Program-made: the position numbers and the translations under genes
The notes under the pieces: generated by a model
Database searches by the model: none
Told to the model about the DNA's origin: nothing
The model's input: the letters and a program-made list of their open reading frames with translations, nothing else
Shown: one piece after another, positions 34,188 to 42,334 of the stretch
Layout: every line of letters begins with the position of its first letter
Numbering within the stretch: position 1 is the stretch's first letter
Source: Legionella donaldsonii
GTDB taxonomy: Bacteria > Pseudomonadota > Gammaproteobacteria > Legionellales > Legionellaceae
Assembly (NCBI RefSeq): GCF_900452385.1
Contig: NZ_UGOA01000001.1
Location: 62,001 to 126,000, forward strand
DNA: 64,000 nt
Direction: 5' to 3'

Positions 34188-35822
34188 GTGTTGTTTTCAC
34201 TAAATTGCAGGAGGTTGCTAACCTGGGGTTGTCTGATAGGCAGCTTCTGGGTTGGTGAGCTCTCGGCTGCCTCAGTCCCTAAAGCAAGTGAGGCTCCCTC
34301 GCTTTATCGTTGGGTAGATAAGCCCCGGGATGAAGCCTTGCGGGTGGAGCAGGCTGGTGAGCGCTTGCGGCAAGCTATTAAAAATCCTGAATACATGCTG
34401 GATAATTGGGTGGATTTACCGGCGTCACCCGAATCACGGCATAAAAAACCACAGCGCCTGAGTTTGCGCGAAGCGATTTTGCTTGCCTTGCGCTATAACC
34501 CGAATATCCAAAACGCGGAATTGGATCGTATTATTCAGCGCTATCAATTACGCCTGGCTCATAATGAATTCGAATTGCAATATGCCCTGGCCGGCTCTGC
34601 GGTAGTGGAACGAAGCCGCTATAGTGGGGTGGGTAGTAAAACAAACAACAGTTCTTTGGCCACCCCGGAAGTCAATTTGAAAACCAAACTGGGTTCACAG
34701 TTGTCCTTGAATATGGACAACAACGTTTCCAATTACAACAGTTTTACACCAGTCCTCAATTTTTCCTTTACGCAACCTTTATTACGCGGTTTTGGCAAGG
34801 CGGCCAATGAGGCCAATTTGCTGGATGCCATCGATAATGAATGGCTTAATAAATTGAATTTGCAACAAGCGGTTATCGATCAGATCACCCAGGTTATTAT
34901 CGCGTATCGAGCATTAATCTTAAGCGGCAATACCTTACAAACCCAACGACTACAATTGAAAGAAGCCCGTAAGTCCTATGAGTTTAATGAGAAAAAAATA
35001 GAGGCTGGGCAACTGGAGCCCACCGGTAATATTCAGCAGGCCTACCAAATTGAATCGTTGAGTTTGATGGTCGAGCAGGCAGAGAATGATTTTAAAACAG
35101 CAGCCCAAGATTTGCTGCAAACCATAGGTCTTGATCCACAGATGCGGTTATCGGTCCCAAGCGACGTGACCGTGGATCGAATCGTTGTGCCTGATCTGAA
35201 GGAATCTATTGACTTGGCACTCAATCATAATACGCAATATTTAGCCCAGAAAATGGTCCTTCGTGCCGATGAGAGAGCTTATGAGGTGGCGAAAAACCAA
35301 CAGCTTTGGCAGCTTGATGTGGGTGCTAATGTACAAAGTGGTGCGGTCACTGAGGTTGATGCGAATAATAGCGGCTTCCGCGGTATTTACAGCGGCCGCA
35401 ACCTAACCGAGTCAGCACGGGTTACGCTGACGGTCCCTCTTAATGATGTTAGTCGTCGCAGCCAACTCATTACGGCCAAAGTCAAATTGGAAAAAGATCG
35501 TCTTGCCCTTATCGCAACGAAGCGAGGGCTGGAAACAACGATTACGAACACGATTAATGCGATCCAAAGTCTGGCGAAACGATACCAATTGGCTGAAAAG
35601 CAGGTTAAATTGGCAGCCCAATCGTATGCGTTAGAAAAGAAAAAGCAGCAAGCGGGTATTGCCAGTGCGCTTGATGTTAATAATACTCAAAATCAACTTA
35701 TTCAGGCACAAATTGGCTTAATCGTTGCCAAAGTTGCGTATCTTAACCAGTTGTCAGCCTTACAGCGTATACTGGGAACGACGCTTGATCATTGGCAAAT
35801 TAAACTTAGGTATGGCGAATGA
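34188..35822 (+). CDS. TolC-family outer-membrane efflux protein
   Basis: 544 residues with a signal peptide and two outer-membrane-efflux (OEP) repeats of long helices, for example RLSLREAILLALRYNPNIQNAELD at the start of the first and ESIDLALNHNTQYLAQKM at the start of the second; the helix KKKQQAGIASALDVNNTQNQL is typical. It forms the outer-membrane duct for the exporter encoded by the next three genes. The start is GTG at 34188 or TTG at 34191. The stop overlaps the adaptor start by four bases, so the four genes form one operon (34188-38839). Confidence 0.88.
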   Translation: MLFSLNCRRLLTWGCLIGSFWVGELSAASVPKASEAPSLYRWVDKPRDEALRVEQAGERLRQAIKNPEYMLDNWVDLPASPESRHKKPQRLSLREAILLALRYNPNIQNAELDRIIQRYQLRLAHNEFELQYALAGSAVVERSRYSGVGSKTNNSSLATPEVNLKTKLGSQLSLNMDNNVSNYNSFTPVLNFSFTQPLLRGFGKAANEANLLDAIDNEWLNKLNLQQAVIDQITQVIIAYRALILSGNTLQTQRLQLKEARKSYEFNEKKIEAGQLEPTGNIQQAYQIESLSLMVEQAENDFKTAAQDLLQTIGLDPQMRLSVPSDVTVDRIVVPDLKESIDLALNHNTQYLAQKMVLRADERAYEVAKNQQLWQLDVGANVQSGAVTEVDANNSGFRGIYSGRNLTESARVTLTVPLNDVSRRSQLITAKVKLEKDRLALIATKRGLETTITNTINAIQSLAKRYQLAEKQVKLAAQSYALEKKKQQAGIASALDVNNTQNQLIQAQIGLIVAKVAYLNQLSALQRILGTTLDHWQIKLRYGE

Positions 35823-36967
35823 AAAACAGGTTCTATTTATTCATTTTGGTTATGATGGCCAGCTTATTGATGGCGTGCAGCAATCCTAAAGAACAGAAAA
35901 AAAGTACTTTGCAGACCTATGTGGTCAAAACAGAGCCGGTGCAAAAGACTTTGTATTTTAACGGGACTATCCAGCCTATCCAGGAAAGTACCTTGACTAG
36001 TCCGATGGATGCGATTGTAGAAACCATGCACTTTCACTATGGCCAATTAGTAAAAAAAGGGGCCGTCGTTGTGACCTTGAATTCCACTGATCTACAAAGA
36101 CAATACAATGACACGCTTACCGAGTATTTAAAGGCTAAGGATAATTTCACCGTTGCCAAGGCAAAATTCATTGGCACCGAAGAGCTTTGGGATGCGGGGT
36201 TGCTATCCAAAAACAACTATTTAAGTGAAAAATCCAGTTTGGATACGGCACGGGTAAGTCTGATGCAGTCCACGCGTAAGCTAAGTGAAATGTTAGAGAA
36301 AATGGATAACGGTGAAGCGGTAGCCAAAAATCTATCAGCGCTTAATATTGCTGATTTTGCTAAAGTAAAACAAGCCTTGGGTTCAAAACATAATTTGATT
36401 CATTTAAAGGCGCCAACGGATGGCGTCTTGCTTTACCCGCCCAAGGCCAGTGAAGATAAGTCAGCCCGATTAATGGTCGGTGCAGCCGTTAAATCCGGCC
36501 AGGTGTTAGCCTTGGTTGGCGATTTAACCGGGGTAAGTATTGAAATTGATGTGCCTGAAATTGATATTGATAAAATTCATACCGGTATGGCAGCGAACAT
36601 CACCGGGGTTGCTCTGGGGAAACAGGTTTTAAAGGGAGAGTTAGTCGCGGTCAATGTACAAGCGTCAAATAATGGCGGCGCTTTACCCTCTTTCAGTGCC
36701 GTAGTGGAGGTTAAAAACCTGACCGAAGAACAGCGCCGTTGGGTCAAAGTGGGCATGAGTGCTTCTGTTGAATTACCTATTACAGGGAATGAGCAATTAT
36801 TAGTACCTATTGTTGCGGTGAAACAAGAAAAAGGTAATTCAGTCGTTAACGTACTTGCCAGTAATGGCTCTTTATCCAGCCGTATTGTATCAACTGGCTC
36901 GGCTCAGGCGGATAAAGTCGTGATTGCTTCTGGTTTAAAAGCAGGGGATGTGGTGGCCTATGACTGA
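35819..36967 (+). CDS. Periplasmic adaptor lipoprotein (MacA/RND-type)
   Basis: 382 residues with a lipoprotein signal (MASLLMACSN, Cys at about residue 20), a barrel-sandwich lipoyl half-motif (PMDAIVETMHFHYGQLVKKGAVVVTL), a helical hairpin, the second half-motif (HLKAPTDGVLLYPPK) and a beta-barrel domain. Membrane-fusion adaptor bridging the inner-membrane ABC proteins and the TolC-type channel. Overlaps by four bases with the preceding gene and by eight with the ATPase gene. Lipid anchoring distinguishes it from classical MacA, which has a transmembrane helix. Confidence 0.88.
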   Translation: MKNRFYLFILVMMASLLMACSNPKEQKKSTLQTYVVKTEPVQKTLYFNGTIQPIQESTLTSPMDAIVETMHFHYGQLVKKGAVVVTLNSTDLQRQYNDTLTEYLKAKDNFTVAKAKFIGTEELWDAGLLSKNNYLSEKSSLDTARVSLMQSTRKLSEMLEKMDNGEAVAKNLSALNIADFAKVKQALGSKHNLIHLKAPTDGVLLYPPKASEDKSARLMVGAAVKSGQVLALVGDLTGVSIEIDVPEIDIDKIHTGMAANITGVALGKQVLKGELVAVNVQASNNGGALPSFSAVVEVKNLTEEQRRWVKVGMSASVELPITGNEQLLVPIVAVKQEKGNSVVNVLASNGSLSSRIVSTGSAQADKVVIASGLKAGDVVAYD

Positions 36968-37649
36968 AAAGTCATTAATCACCTTGCGTGATATAACAAA
37001 GACCTATCAAATTGGCGACGCCTGCTCCCAGGTATTAAAAGATATTTCCCTGACGGTACAAGAGGGGGAGTTAGTCGCCATTGTTGGTGCCTCGGGTTCT
37101 GGAAAATCCACACTCATGAATATTATTGGTTTGTTGGATAAAGCGGACAGTGGTCATTACTTACTTCATGAACGAGACGTGGCTGGTTTAACAGCAAATG
37201 ACTTAGCTGTTTTGCGTAATCAGAGTATTGGTTTTGTATTCCAGCAATTTAATTTGTTACCTCGTTTTAATGCAAGACAAAATGTCGCTTTGCCCTTAAT
37301 TTATCGTCAGATGGCGACTGGCGAATTGAACGAACGCGTTATGAATGCCTTGACTCGTGTGGGCATGGGCAGTTTTGCTGAACATCGGCCGACCCAGTTA
37401 TCGGGTGGGCAACAGCAGCGTGTTGCGATTGCACGTGCGCTAGTTGGGGAGCCTCGAGTCATTTTAGCCGATGAACCTACGGGGGCGCTTGATTCACGTA
37501 CCGGCTCCGAGGTCATGAGTTTGTTTTTAGCGCTGCACCGTGAAGGACGGACTATTATCATGGTAACGCATGATGAACAAATAGCAGCCCAGTGTGCGAG
37601 ACGGATCACCCTCGCTGATGGGAAAATTATTGCGGAATCCAGGCAATGA
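36960..37649 (+). CDS. ABC transporter ATP-binding protein (MacB/LolD-like)
   Basis: 229 residues with Walker A GASGSGKST, Q-loop in FVFQQFNLLPRF, signature LSGGQQQRVAIARAL, Walker B VILADEPTGALDS and the switch His in MVTHD. The E-P-T-G-A-L-D sequence is typical of the MacB/LolD group. The frame opens at 36948, but MTEKSLITL at 36960 begins at the conserved N-terminus. It overlaps the adaptor gene by eight bases and the permease by four. It supplies ATP hydrolysis for the exporter. Confidence 0.93.
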   Translation: MTEKSLITLRDITKTYQIGDACSQVLKDISLTVQEGELVAIVGASGSGKSTLMNIIGLLDKADSGHYLLHERDVAGLTANDLAVLRNQSIGFVFQQFNLLPRFNARQNVALPLIYRQMATGELNERVMNALTRVGMGSFAEHRPTQLSGGQQQRVAIARALVGEPRVILADEPTGALDSRTGSEVMSLFLALHREGRTIIMVTHDEQIAAQCARRITLADGKIIAESRQ

Positions 37650-38839
37650 CTTTATTCAGCCATTTTCAACAAGCGTTGGTTAATTTATCGTCATCAAAAT
37701 TAAGATCGTTCCTTGCGGTCTTGGGTATCCTGGTTGGTACTGCGGCAGTCGTAGCCTTGATAAGTTGCGGCCAATTGGCAACAGAAAAAGCCCTGGAGCA
37801 ATTTAAAGCACTGGGCACCGATTTATTGGCAATCTCTGTCTATCAGAAAACGCCTGACAAAACACATAGTAATGAGAGCCAGATACCGATAGCGCTTTGG
37901 CGGCAATTACCGGAGCGGATTCCTGCAATCTTGCAAATTGCGCCTTACAGTACGGCTTACCAGCCCTTAAGTTTCCAGGGGAAAATGCTGCAGGGAGCCG
38001 TGATTGGGGCGGATGAATCATTAGCTGCTATTATTCATATCAAACTGGCTCACGGCCATTTTGTCTCTTTTGTCGAATCGTTCGAGCATTTTTGTGTGAT
38101 AGGTGATGGCTTGGCCCGTCAATTACAAGAGGTTAGCCTCGATAATCCGATTGGTAAACAATTACGCATAGGGCAAACACTGTATACCATCATCGGGGTG
38201 GCGAAACCCTGGAAAGAGAATGGTTTTTTTAACGAAGATATTAATCAGTCAGCGATTATCCCGATTGCGGGGATGCCCTTAGTGTCTAAAGACAGTAAAA
38301 TAAATAATGCGGTTGTACTGTTGCAACCAGATAGCCCTATTGATGATGTAATCGCACAAATTAAGCAAATTCTTACTGCCCAGGCACCCAAATTAAATAT
38401 CTTCCCTCGCAGCGCCAAGCAAATTATTGCGAGTATGGAAAATCAAGGCCGGATTTTTACCTTATTATTAGCCGTCATTGGTGGTATTTCGTTACTAGTC
38501 GGTGGAATTGGGGTTATGAACGTAATGTTAGTGTCTGTGAGTGAGCGCAAAAAAGAAATTGGTATCCGCAAAGCGGTAGGCGCAAAGAACAGTGAAATTC
38601 AAGCCCTTTTTTTAATTGAGTCCGTCATGTTGTCTTTCCTGGGTGGTGTTCTGGGTGTTATCTTGGGATTAATTTTTACACGGGGGGTTGCCTATTTCAG
38701 TCAATGGCATTTTACGTTTTTCTTAATGCCACCACTGGCAGGTTTTGCCGTGTCAGTCGCCACCGGTATCTTTTTTGGTTTTTACCCGGCAAGGCGTGCA
38801 GCAAAACTTGAACCCATGGTTTCTTTGCGCAGCGAATAG
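37646..38839 (+). CDS. ABC transporter permease (MacB/FtsX-like)
   Basis: 397 residues: N-terminal membrane helix (LRSFLAVLGILVGTAAVVAL), a large periplasmic MacB-type domain (about 50-270), then three helices of the FtsX domain including GGIGVMNVMLVSVSERKKEIGIRKAVGA. The domain order fits MacB, but here the ATPase is a separate protein. With the ATPase, lipoprotein adaptor and TolC-type channel it forms a complete tripartite exporter. The substrate is unknown; peptides, macrolide-like compounds or a neighbouring exported protein are possibilities. Confidence 0.9.
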   Translation: MTLFSHFQQALVNLSSSKLRSFLAVLGILVGTAAVVALISCGQLATEKALEQFKALGTDLLAISVYQKTPDKTHSNESQIPIALWRQLPERIPAILQIAPYSTAYQPLSFQGKMLQGAVIGADESLAAIIHIKLAHGHFVSFVESFEHFCVIGDGLARQLQEVSLDNPIGKQLRIGQTLYTIIGVAKPWKENGFFNEDINQSAIIPIAGMPLVSKDSKINNAVVLLQPDSPIDDVIAQIKQILTAQAPKLNIFPRSAKQIIASMENQGRIFTLLLAVIGGISLLVGGIGVMNVMLVSVSERKKEIGIRKAVGAKNSEIQALFLIESVMLSFLGGVLGVILGLIFTRGVAYFSQWHFTFFLMPPLAGFAVSVATGIFFGFYPARRAAKLEPMVSLRSE

Positions 38840-38864
38840 GGTCTTTGGCATTTCTACTATCTTG

Positions 38865-38917
38865 GCCGAAAACCGTTAATTTCCTGCGCTTCGCTACGCG
38901 TAAATAACGTTTTCGGC
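38865..38917. repeat. Imperfect palindrome after the exporter operon
   Basis: GCCGAAAACCGTTAA (38865-38879) and TTAAATAACGTTTTCGGC-type sequence ending at 38917 pair with a one-base bulge, with an inner GCGCTTCGCTACGCG hairpin. It lies 25 bp after the permease stop and can act as a terminator or be a dispersed palindromic repeat. Confidence 0.5.
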
Positions 38918-38967
38918 TCAAGCTGGCGAAATGGTCAGCAGAACCGAAGAAAAATCAGTGAAAGCCC

Positions 38968-39942
38968 TTAGTTCTTAAACCCAGGTACAGTTTCATAATG
39001 GTCATCATCAGAAAGGTAGTCATCTACTGCGACTTCGGCTCGTTGCTTCACCAGATTATTAATAAAATCCATCAGCGAGTGTTCGCTGTCACGTTCCCAA
39101 TCACTCAGGATAAGGGCAAGCATTCCTTCTTGTAGTTGCTCCAATTCGGTGTTACCAAGAGCCGGTCCGAAATCTAAAAATTTCAATAAGGCTGTTGCCG
39201 CACGGATTTGTAGATGCTCCGTTAAGCTCGAAGTTGCAACGCTAACGTTCTCCTCTTTTTGCTGATTATGATTGTTTTTATTGTCAGATGAGGAAGCAAA
39301 TAAAGACAGAGCCTGCAAGGATTGTGATAGCCTCTCTTCTTCTGCTTCTTTTACCCGATGTTGTTCGAGGTAAACTTGAAGCCTGTTTTTCAACGCTCCC
39401 ATAGCAGTTGGCTTGCTCGTTTTAGAGATTTTAAATTCAACATTATCTTCCTCTACCCAATAGCAGTGTAGAGTGTCCATCAGGGTTGCGGTGGAGTAGT
39501 TTTTTTCAGTGTCATCATAAAAATGATACTCATCACAGGGAGGAAGCTGACTGATAATGTCTCTAATCTGTGTATTCTTGCCACTCCATGCAAGCCCAAG
39601 AAGGTGCGCTTTATAGTCATCGGTTAGGGGGGTGGAAATGATTAGAGGGTATTTGCAGTTTTTTAAGTACACGTTCGTCAGTTGATGGTCTGTAAAGGAT
39701 TCGAGTTCGCAACGTGTGATATCGTTTTCTGTTAAACCAAGCACGGGCAGCAGATAAGAGAGAACATACTCGGGATCTCTATGAAAGGTAGCAATGGCAC
39801 AGATTTCCTGATCATTATGGACAACGGTTTTTTGCAAACCACTTTTGGTATTGGATTCCGGATGATAGAGAGCAGGGTTATGCATGGTATGTTCAATACT
39901 AATTGTTTTATCAAAATCAAAAATGCGCAGGATAATGGACAT
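38968..39942 (-). CDS. HAD-superfamily phosphatase-like protein, possible effector
   Basis: 324 residues. All four HAD motifs can be placed: I, FDFDKT (D9, D11); II, IISTP (S103/T104); III, K122 in SGKNTQ; IV, FYDDTEKN (D143, D144). The catalytic residues for phosphate transfer are therefore intact. After residue 170 comes a charged coiled-coil-like stretch (about 185-240, RVKEAEEERLSQSLQAL) and an acidic tail ending VPGFKN. There is no signal peptide. It is a solitary leftward gene beside another unknown leftward gene. A second HAD-like protein of similar genomic style is at 48255-49121. Substrate unknown. Confidence 0.7.
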   Translation of the reverse strand: MSIILRIFDFDKTISIEHTMHNPALYHPESNTKSGLQKTVVHNDQEICAIATFHRDPEYVLSYLLPVLGLTENDITRCELESFTDHQLTNVYLKNCKYPLIISTPLTDDYKAHLLGLAWSGKNTQIRDIISQLPPCDEYHFYDDTEKNYSTATLMDTLHCYWVEEDNVEFKISKTSKPTAMGALKNRLQVYLEQHRVKEAEEERLSQSLQALSLFASSSDNKNNHNQQKEENVSVATSSLTEHLQIRAATALLKFLDFGPALGNTELEQLQEGMLALILSDWERDSEHSLMDFINNLVKQRAEVAVDDYLSDDDHYETVPGFKN

Positions 39943-40257
39943 AAAAGGAAATCCCCTAAATGGTTCGATTTAAAGATTAGCAGACAAAATGGTAATTTCT
40001 TAGCCTGCCTTAATGGAATAGCATTCATTTAGCGATTAAAATAACCGCAGTGACTATTTTATCAGCAAAAACCGCATTGAATAGCATAAAAAATAGCAAA
40101 TAGAGTGAAGACGGTCTTGAGTATGGGTGTTCCTTAGCAATAAATAAGTTTAGCTATCCGGTTTGCCCTATGCCGATTGTGTGATGTTATCTTTGCTCAT
40201 CCAATTTGGGTCGAAGAAATTAATCGTTGATTTTGAGCCTGTTGGCAAGCTATTAGG
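39943..40257. other. Non-coding stretch
   Basis: No supported gene. It contains the promoter region of the leftward HAD-like gene (AAAAGGA lies just before its ATG) and otherwise AT-rich DNA without clear structure; 83- and 98-codon frames here overlap the HAD gene antisense and are not credible. Confidence 0.4.
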
Positions 40258-40283
40258 GGCGTGTTGGCATTCGTCAACACGCC
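40258..40283. terminator. GC-rich hairpin, terminator-like
   Basis: GGCGTGTTG (40258-40266) and CAACACGCC (40275-40283) pair perfectly with an eight-base loop. It lies 25 bp after the leftward 142-aa gene and may end it. Flanking CGGTAGGGATCC resembles CGGTAAGGATC in the inverted repeat at 4269-4310. Confidence 0.5.
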
Positions 40284-40308
40284 TTGGCAAAACGGTAGGG
40301 ATCCTCGT

Positions 40309-40737
40309 CTAGACCGTTGGAGCAGGGGGCGGATCTTTGGATAACTCACTGGGGACCCAGCCTACGATTAAGGTGCCTTGATATAAAAATTCGCAGAGAG
40401 TAACTGCTTTACAAACGTTAGAGGTCAATTCGTCGCAATCACCTTCTTGAAAGAGTAGAGCAATAGCTAAGCCAGTGTGCGCACCAGCTAGCAGAAGTTG
40501 AATAGTGTGGATTAGTTTTTCACTGACATGCGTATCATGGCGAAACAAGGCATAACCAGAGGTTAAAAATTGAGCAAATTTGGTGGGAATGACCGCTGTA
40601 CTATTGATGGACTCCAATCCTTGGCCAGCGATTTGAGTCACTGCATTCGTACGTTGTGCATTGCGGTGTCCCGCGGTGGAGGTATAGGGAGCTCGCATAG
40701 CCACCCAATTTCGGAGGTTGTCGAAAAAACCTGGCAT
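40309..40737 (-). CDS. Unknown 142-aa protein with hydrophobic segment
   Basis: Starts MPGFFDNLRNWVAMRAP. One moderately hydrophobic region (TIQLLLAGAHTGLAIALLF) follows, then a cysteine-containing EGDCDELTSNVCKAV and a proline-rich end. There is no signal peptide. No family recognised. Solitary leftward gene between the HAD-like protein and yhhQ, of the type common in Legionella accessory DNA. Ribosome site weak (AAGGAAAAT close to the ATG). Confidence 0.55.
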   Translation of the reverse strand: MPGFFDNLRNWVAMRAPYTSTAGHRNAQRTNAVTQIAGQGLESINSTAVIPTKFAQFLTSGYALFRHDTHVSEKLIHTIQLLLAGAHTGLAIALLFQEGDCDELTSNVCKAVTLCEFLYQGTLIVGWVPSELSKDPPPAPTV

Positions 40738-40913
40738 ATATTTTCCTTAATCTAATCAAAAGTTGGTCCATTTTTTATCAGCATAAGTCGTATTAGCTGA
40801 TGGATAAAACTGTAACAAAATTGTTAAGTATTGTAAAAATCATTAGACAGGAGAAGACGGATTGAAATGGTTCGCTTAACGATGCATAATGGCCTATTTT
40901 TAAACAGACTATT

Positions 40914-41537
40914 ATGGCTTCTAATCCTGGCAAAATTAATTGGTTGGTATTAGCTCACGTTGTTATTATTTGTTTAAGTAATACCTTGGTTCAGTATCCT
41001 TTTGTACTCTGGGGATTCCGGACGACCTGGGGGGCATTTAGTTACCCTCTGATTTTTATTCTTACTGATTTAACAACACGGTTATTAGGGCCAGAGAGTG
41101 CGAGAAAGACAATTTTTGCGGCCATGATACCAGGCCTTCTATGTTCCTATTTGATTTCCAATTGGTATGCTCATGGTGTTTTGTTAGCCTACAATAATTT
41201 GGTTTTGCGTATCGCGTTCGCGAGTTTTTGCGCCTATGTGGCAGGGCAGCTCCTGGACATCACGATTTTTCAGCGCTTGCGCCAGCAGGCAAAATGGTGG
41301 GTGGCACCTGCCGTATCGACTATTTTCGGTAATCTGTTTGATACCTATTGTTTCTTCTTTATTGCTTTTTATCAGAGTGGCAATGCCTTTTTAAGTACCC
41401 ATTGGCTTGAAATTGCTACGGTTGATTTGATTTTTAAATTGCTAATCAGTCTCATTTCGTTTGTGCCGCTGTATGGTTTGATTCTGACATTAATTTTACG
41501 TAACAAGCCGATGGCCAGGGTTAACGCGCCTGGTTAG
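40914..41537 (+). CDS. yhhQ: Queuosine precursor transporter YhhQ
   Basis: 207-residue inner-membrane protein with six membrane helices, closely following the E. coli YhhQ pattern I recall: TTWGAFSYPLIFILTDLTTRLLG, FAAMIPGLLCSYLIS, the loop RLRQQAKWWVAPAVSTIFGNLFDTYCFFFIAF, and HWLEIATVDLIFKLLIS. The family imports preQ0/preQ1 for queuosine in tRNA. No preQ1 riboswitch is visible upstream. A short 29-codon frame from an ATG at 40867 precedes the gene after a GGAG and could be a leader peptide, but that is unsupported. Confidence 0.88.
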   Translation: MASNPGKINWLVLAHVVIICLSNTLVQYPFVLWGFRTTWGAFSYPLIFILTDLTTRLLGPESARKTIFAAMIPGLLCSYLISNWYAHGVLLAYNNLVLRIAFASFCAYVAGQLLDITIFQRLRQQAKWWVAPAVSTIFGNLFDTYCFFFIAFYQSGNAFLSTHWLEIATVDLIFKLLISLISFVPLYGLILTLILRNKPMARVNAPG

Positions 41538-41557
41538 TAAAGCGACATGCACATTCG

Positions 41558-41884
41558 GATTTGGTTTATTTTGTATCCAATGCCAACTATGATGAAAAAC
41601 AGGAATAATTATTACTTGCCGCGTATTTTGGTGAGCTGAATGATGCAATCTTGGCTTAGTGCGCAATGTATAAGCCGGTGGTAGAGTGGTAGATTACGCT
41701 TTGGTCATGGACCCAAATAGCGAATAAGACGGATGTCTGTGAGCTCAAAGCTTATCAGGATTTGGCTCAATCCTGTTGTGAGAAGACTAACGCTTTTTTA
41801 GTTTCCGAGGAGTTTGCATGGGCTATAAAGGTTATCGAAGAAGAGACTTTAGATTCATCGTTTAATAGCAATCGCCCTTTTTAG
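41558..41884 (+). pseudogene. Choline/aminoglycoside kinase-like phosphotransferase remnant with three in-frame stops
   Basis: A single frame of 108 codons reads as a normal protein end but is broken by TAA and two TAG codons: DLVYFVSNANYDEKQE*, LLLAAYFGELNDAILA*, CAMYKPVVEW*, ITLWSWTQIANKTDVC, and on to SEEFAWAIKVIEEE. The YKPVVEW-ITLWSWTQIAN segment resembles the C-terminal helices of choline-kinase-like phosphotransferases. The N-terminal catalytic part is absent, being cut off at or near the yhhQ end (41537). The kinase assignment is from memory of the family; the nonsense codons are certain. Confidence 0.6.
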
Positions 41885-41893
41885 AAGGATATC

Positions 41894-42307
41894 ATGACAA
41901 GGAAGGACAATTATTTTGAGCATGACGCCGATGTAGGCATTATAGGCTATGGGACTTCAATGGAGGCTTGTTTTACTGATGCTGCAAGAGCCATGTTCGC
42001 TTTAATGGCTGATTTATCCGCTGTTCATCCAAGCCATAAAATCAATGTTGAATTTGCAGAAGAGGACATTGAATTGGCTTTTGTGACCTGGCTCAATTTG
42101 CTCATCGCCCAGGCACAGGCTAATAATTTAATATTGGTAGAATTTGAACTCAAGAGAACCGGCTTTTTGTGGCAAGGTAAAGCGCGAGGGGAAATTTGGC
42201 ATGCAGGGATTGAGCGCGGCATTGAAGTGAAGGGCGCCACCTTGACCCTATTATCAGTAAAACAAAAAGGCGATTTGTGGCAGGCTCAATGTGTTGTTGA
42301 TGTTTAA
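41894..42307 (+). CDS. Archease
   Basis: 137-residue archease (SHS2-type fold), the activator that lets RtcB complete guanylylation and turn over. Family signposts are FEHDADVGIIGYGTSMEACFTDAARAMFALM at the N-terminus, an acidic DIELAFVTWLNLLI and a C-terminal TLLSVKQKGDLWQAQCVVDV. AAGGA precedes the ATG. It lies 27 bp upstream of rtcB, the usual functional pairing. Confidence 0.93.
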   Translation: MTRKDNYFEHDADVGIIGYGTSMEACFTDAARAMFALMADLSAVHPSHKINVEFAEEDIELAFVTWLNLLIAQAQANNLILVEFELKRTGFLWQGKARGEIWHAGIERGIEVKGATLTLLSVKQKGDLWQAQCVVDV

Positions 42308-42334
42308 GTCTGGCCCGGTGAAGGACAGCTGGCG

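Noticed and set aside
41558-41884. Stop-codon recoding in the kinase-like frame
   Set aside because: It would require both TAA and TAG readthrough and there is no N-terminal domain; neighbouring genes use these stops normally.
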